Below are positions 61,641 through 64,000 of a stretch of DNA of 64,000 nucleotides, in pieces. Numbering within the stretch: position 1 is the first letter of the stretch; every line of letters starts with the position of its first letter. This DNA is from Rachycentron canadum (taxonomy: Eukaryota > Chordata > Actinopteri > Carangiformes > Rachycentridae). The notes below the pieces were generated by a model that made no database searches, had not been told where the DNA came from, and saw only the letters and a list, made by a program, of their open reading frames with translations. The DNA lies in the NCBI GenBank assembly GCA_038496675.1, contig CM076656.1:1909143-1973142 (forward strand), in the 5' to 3' direction. A program made the position numbers and the translations under genes.

Positions 61641-61923
61641 GGGTTTTTTTTTTTTTTTATGTATAGAGCATGACAAAGAGGGTGGTGATAAAAACTAATT
61701 TCTCACCACTCTTCCCTTTGTGTGGATAAGCAACTCTCTCAACAGGCACTCAGAGTGTGTGACCGTAACCTGAACTGACTGAACAGCTTAAAAGAAACTG
61801 ATGCATGTACAGGCACCTTTATGAACCTCAATTACATATATATGATGTGTCTGGAGACAACAGTTTTAAGCTTTTGCCAAAAAAACCACTATAGACCTCT
61901 GAAAGAACCCAAAATATTTCAAG

Positions 61924-61945
61924 AAAAAAAAAAAAAAAAAAAAAA
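61924..61945. repeat. poly-A tract
   Basis: Homopolymer A run of about 22 bases. Confidence 0.9.
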
Positions 61946-62208
61946 GAGAGGGAATTTGAACAAAGACGATCTTTTCCACCATAGCTGCGATGGAAAAAAT
62001 GAAAAGCAAAACATTGAGGTATGAAGGCAACGAGAAAACAATGAACAAGTGCTGATAGTTTGATTAATGATCATTTTTTCTATTTGTCATTCAAACAGCT
62101 AGCGGCAGCAAAACTGTTGGACAGAAGGAACCGGTGCGAGAGCCATGTGTGTAACCTTAATAAACATCTTAAATCACTATCTATTATATGCAGTTCCGAT
62201 AACCTATA

Positions 62209-62552
62209 AGCACTTTATGGCCAAAAGTATGTGGACATCCTTGGCTACATACTTTTGGTCTGGGGCCGTTTTTCATGGTTTGGCCAAGGCCCATCAGTTC
62301 CAAGTAAGGAAAACCTTAATGTAGCGGCATGCAGTGATATTTTAGACAATACTGTGCTTCCAACTTTGTGGCATCAGTTGGGGAGAAATTCCTTGACTGT
62401 TTCAACATGACAGTGCCCCTGTGCACAAAGCCAAGTCCACAAAGGCTTGGTTTTCCCAGTTAGGAACTTGTGATAATGGCCTGCTCAGAGCTGCGACCAC
62501 AACCCCATCCAACACCTCCGCCGTGGACTGAAACACCGACTCAGCCAGCGTT
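62209..62552 (+). mobile_element. Tc1/mariner-type transposon relic (internally deleted)
   Basis: Starts with a typical Tc1-family terminus ('cactttatggccaaaagtat', 'gtggacatcc'). It is followed directly by a decayed piece of transposase: words equivalent to WG-FSWFG-GP-VP-K-NLN, DILD-VLPTLW-Q, QHDSAPVHKAKSTKAW and PAQS-D-NPI, across several frameshifts. The VHKAKS...NPI segment is the second part of the DDE catalytic domain. The 5' two thirds of the gene are missing, so it cannot encode an active enzyme. Confidence 0.8.
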
Positions 62553-63949
62553 ATTCAGTTTTCAACCTTACGTAAATAACATTCACGTGAAAATCGATCT
62601 CATAATTACAACAGGAAATTTCAGATATTTCTGTAGGTTTTCGTGTGTCAGACTTGGTGTTCTGTGAAAGTGACGAAATGTCGGCCAAAGCCTGTCATTC
62701 AACTTAATTTATCCCAAAATGTCACATCAAACTCGATGATCTTGTGTATTTCATGTAATCTCAAGTGTTTTCTCATTGTCCTTTATCTGTTTTTTGTGTC
62801 AAAGCACCTTTAATAGTTGTTTTTAAAAGGTGCTACATAAGAAAAAGTTTAATAATCCTCTTAGTATAAAACAGAATAATTACTGAACAATAGGTTTCAC
62901 TCTGTTTCTAGTAGTAATTTGACCTAAAAAAAACTTTAATTTAATGTTGTTAAAGGAGCTATTTGTAAGTTTTTCTAAAGCATTAACAGCTGTTTACCTA
63001 CCAGACAGATGTTCCAGTGTCAGGATGGGAAAAAGTTAGGGAAGTTAAAAGGGTGGTAAAAAAATAAAAATAAAAAAAAAATAGATATATTATGAGAAAG
63101 CAAAATTAATAAGAGGCACTGTCTTCTGTGCATCACTGTCAGTTATTCATGGATAAATTTGATTGGAAAATTTGTTTGCTCTAAGCCAGAAAAGTCTAAA
63201 AGCTGGTGATTGGACATCCATGCACCGTGACTCACAAGAAAATATCTGTCATGACTGTACAGATGGTGGTGGTGGTCTTTTATGATATGATTTAAAAGGT
63301 TTTGAGTTGTCCACCCACAGTACATGCCCCATGGAGGCAAAACAAAGTAGGTCTAAGCTGTGCTCAGTGGTTATTGTACTTAAATATCCCGCACTCTGAG
63401 AATAAAGGCTTGTTTGTTTGGCTGAGAGGAGACAAGGGAAGATTGGCCCAACCCTCGATACAGGTATGACAGCCTGATTTAAAGCTTCAATTAAAAACAC
63501 ACAGGCTAAGGCAGCAGCCAACACGCACAAAACAGCTGCACATAAAAAAACTAAAAATAAAAAAAATTCAACATTGTGTACAATAACGTCTTCATTAGAG
63601 ACTAAAACAATTAGACCCATCTAGATTAGTATCTACAGTCATTATTCATCCATTTCTATTATCTCGTCCATGCACATGATTTCAACTCCTGCCTCCTGTC
63701 TCCTTGTTTTTTTTCTCTGATCATCCTGAACCAAACAAATGAGATCATAGCTCATTACACCAGGCTTTTCTAAATAGATCGCAATCCTCAAATTACCCAA
63801 CAGGCACGCGTTCGATTGCAGAGTACACGGAGTACACCCACATGCAGTCTGAGCCAAAATAATAAAGAGAACAGTGCATTTTGAAACATTGTCAGATTGT
63901 GACACTAAAAAGGGAATTTACAGATTGTGAAATAACCATAACACTGCCT

Positions 63950-63972
63950 ATTTTTTTTTTTTTTTTTTTTTT
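63950..63972. repeat. poly-T tract
   Basis: Homopolymer T run of about 23 bases near the window end. Confidence 0.9.
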
Positions 63973-64000
63973 CCAGTTGCCCTGCCTTTCATCCCTGAAT

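Larger units (their letters stand above)
37003..64000 (-). other. gmds: gmds intron, 5' side (partial)
   Basis: At least 27 kb upstream of the first visible exon in transcript order; I found no further gmds exon here. Contents: 37003-38000 AT-rich, nothing recognised; 38014-40163 dense TG/CA arrays; 40866-41265 an N gap; 41300-42400 nothing recognised; 42457-42590 a SINE; 42600-43460 nothing firm; 43193-43240 an inverted repeat; 43800-46500 nothing firm, with a 93-codon unrecognised frame at 45126-45407; 46531-46990 MITE-like copy B; 47000-48350 nothing recognised; 48366-48915 simple repeats; 49776-50650 an L1 relic; 50800-52500 nothing recognised; 52557-52838 a SINE; 53250-53640 a motif-rich block; 53900-56100 nothing recognised; 56160-56300 a repeat; 57269-57505 simple repeats; 57900-58600 AT-rich; 58800-59120 a CNE-like block; 60149-60340 a SINE; 60660-60935 a repeat; 61395-61640 a CNE-like block; 62209-62552 a Tc1 relic; 62600-64000 AT-rich, nothing firm. 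Confidence 0.85.

Noticed and set aside
62801..62850. Retroelement tail-like 'aaaggtgctacataagaaaaagttt'
   Set aside because: Resembles the 3' end of common fish retroposons, but no body of an element precedes it.
37003..64000. Preceding gmds exon (...NLGAQSHVK) on the minus strand
   Set aside because: No matching sequence was seen; it probably lies beyond the window end or, less likely, in the N gap.

Overview
This is a non-coding-dominated window from a vertebrate nuclear genome, most likely a ray-finned (percomorph-type) teleost. It has no prokaryotic-style gene layout. Almost all open frames are short, uncorroborated and often pure simple repeat. The repeat content also points to a teleost: many long (CA)n/(TG)n arrays, tRNA-like SINEs, the 'agtggttagc...(GGAT)n' interspersed repeat, a Tc1-type transposase relic and an L1-type LINE relic.

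The only protein-coding gene I can support is gmds (GDP-mannose 4,6-dehydratase) on the minus strand. Three consecutive internal exons are visible, at 36810-37002, 35566-35670 and 25391-25518. All have proper AG/GT borders and matching phases. Together they give 142 uninterrupted codons, corresponding to about residues 116-257 of the 372-residue human protein. They carry the catalytic Thr, Glu, Tyr and Lys of the short-chain dehydrogenase fold. The 5' and 3' parts of the gene lie outside the window. The remaining sequence is therefore intronic on the simplest reading: at least 27 kb upstream (37003-64000), 1.1 kb (35671-36809), 10 kb (25519-35565), and at least 25 kb downstream (1-25390).

The introns hold simple repeats, at least four kinds of interspersed element, and several blocks of complex sequence rich in transcription-factor-like motifs. 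The most notable is at 13113-13151: four nuclear-receptor half-sites in direct orientation, each separated by exactly 5 bp (an 11-bp period), which looks like a multimeric DR5 retinoic-acid response element. Others are a canonical DR1 (2581-2593), a second DR1 (34598-34610), a palindromic RFX X-box (36201-36214) in the short intron between the exons carrying the catalytic Tyr and Lys, another X-box-like site (23547-23560), and two GTCACGTGAC palindromes.

The assembly has one 400-base N gap (40866-41265) and three single Ns inside CA arrays. I found no convincing nested protein gene, tRNA, rRNA, CRISPR array or prokaryote-type system. The candidate regulatory blocks rest on motif reading only; sequence conservation could not be tested here.
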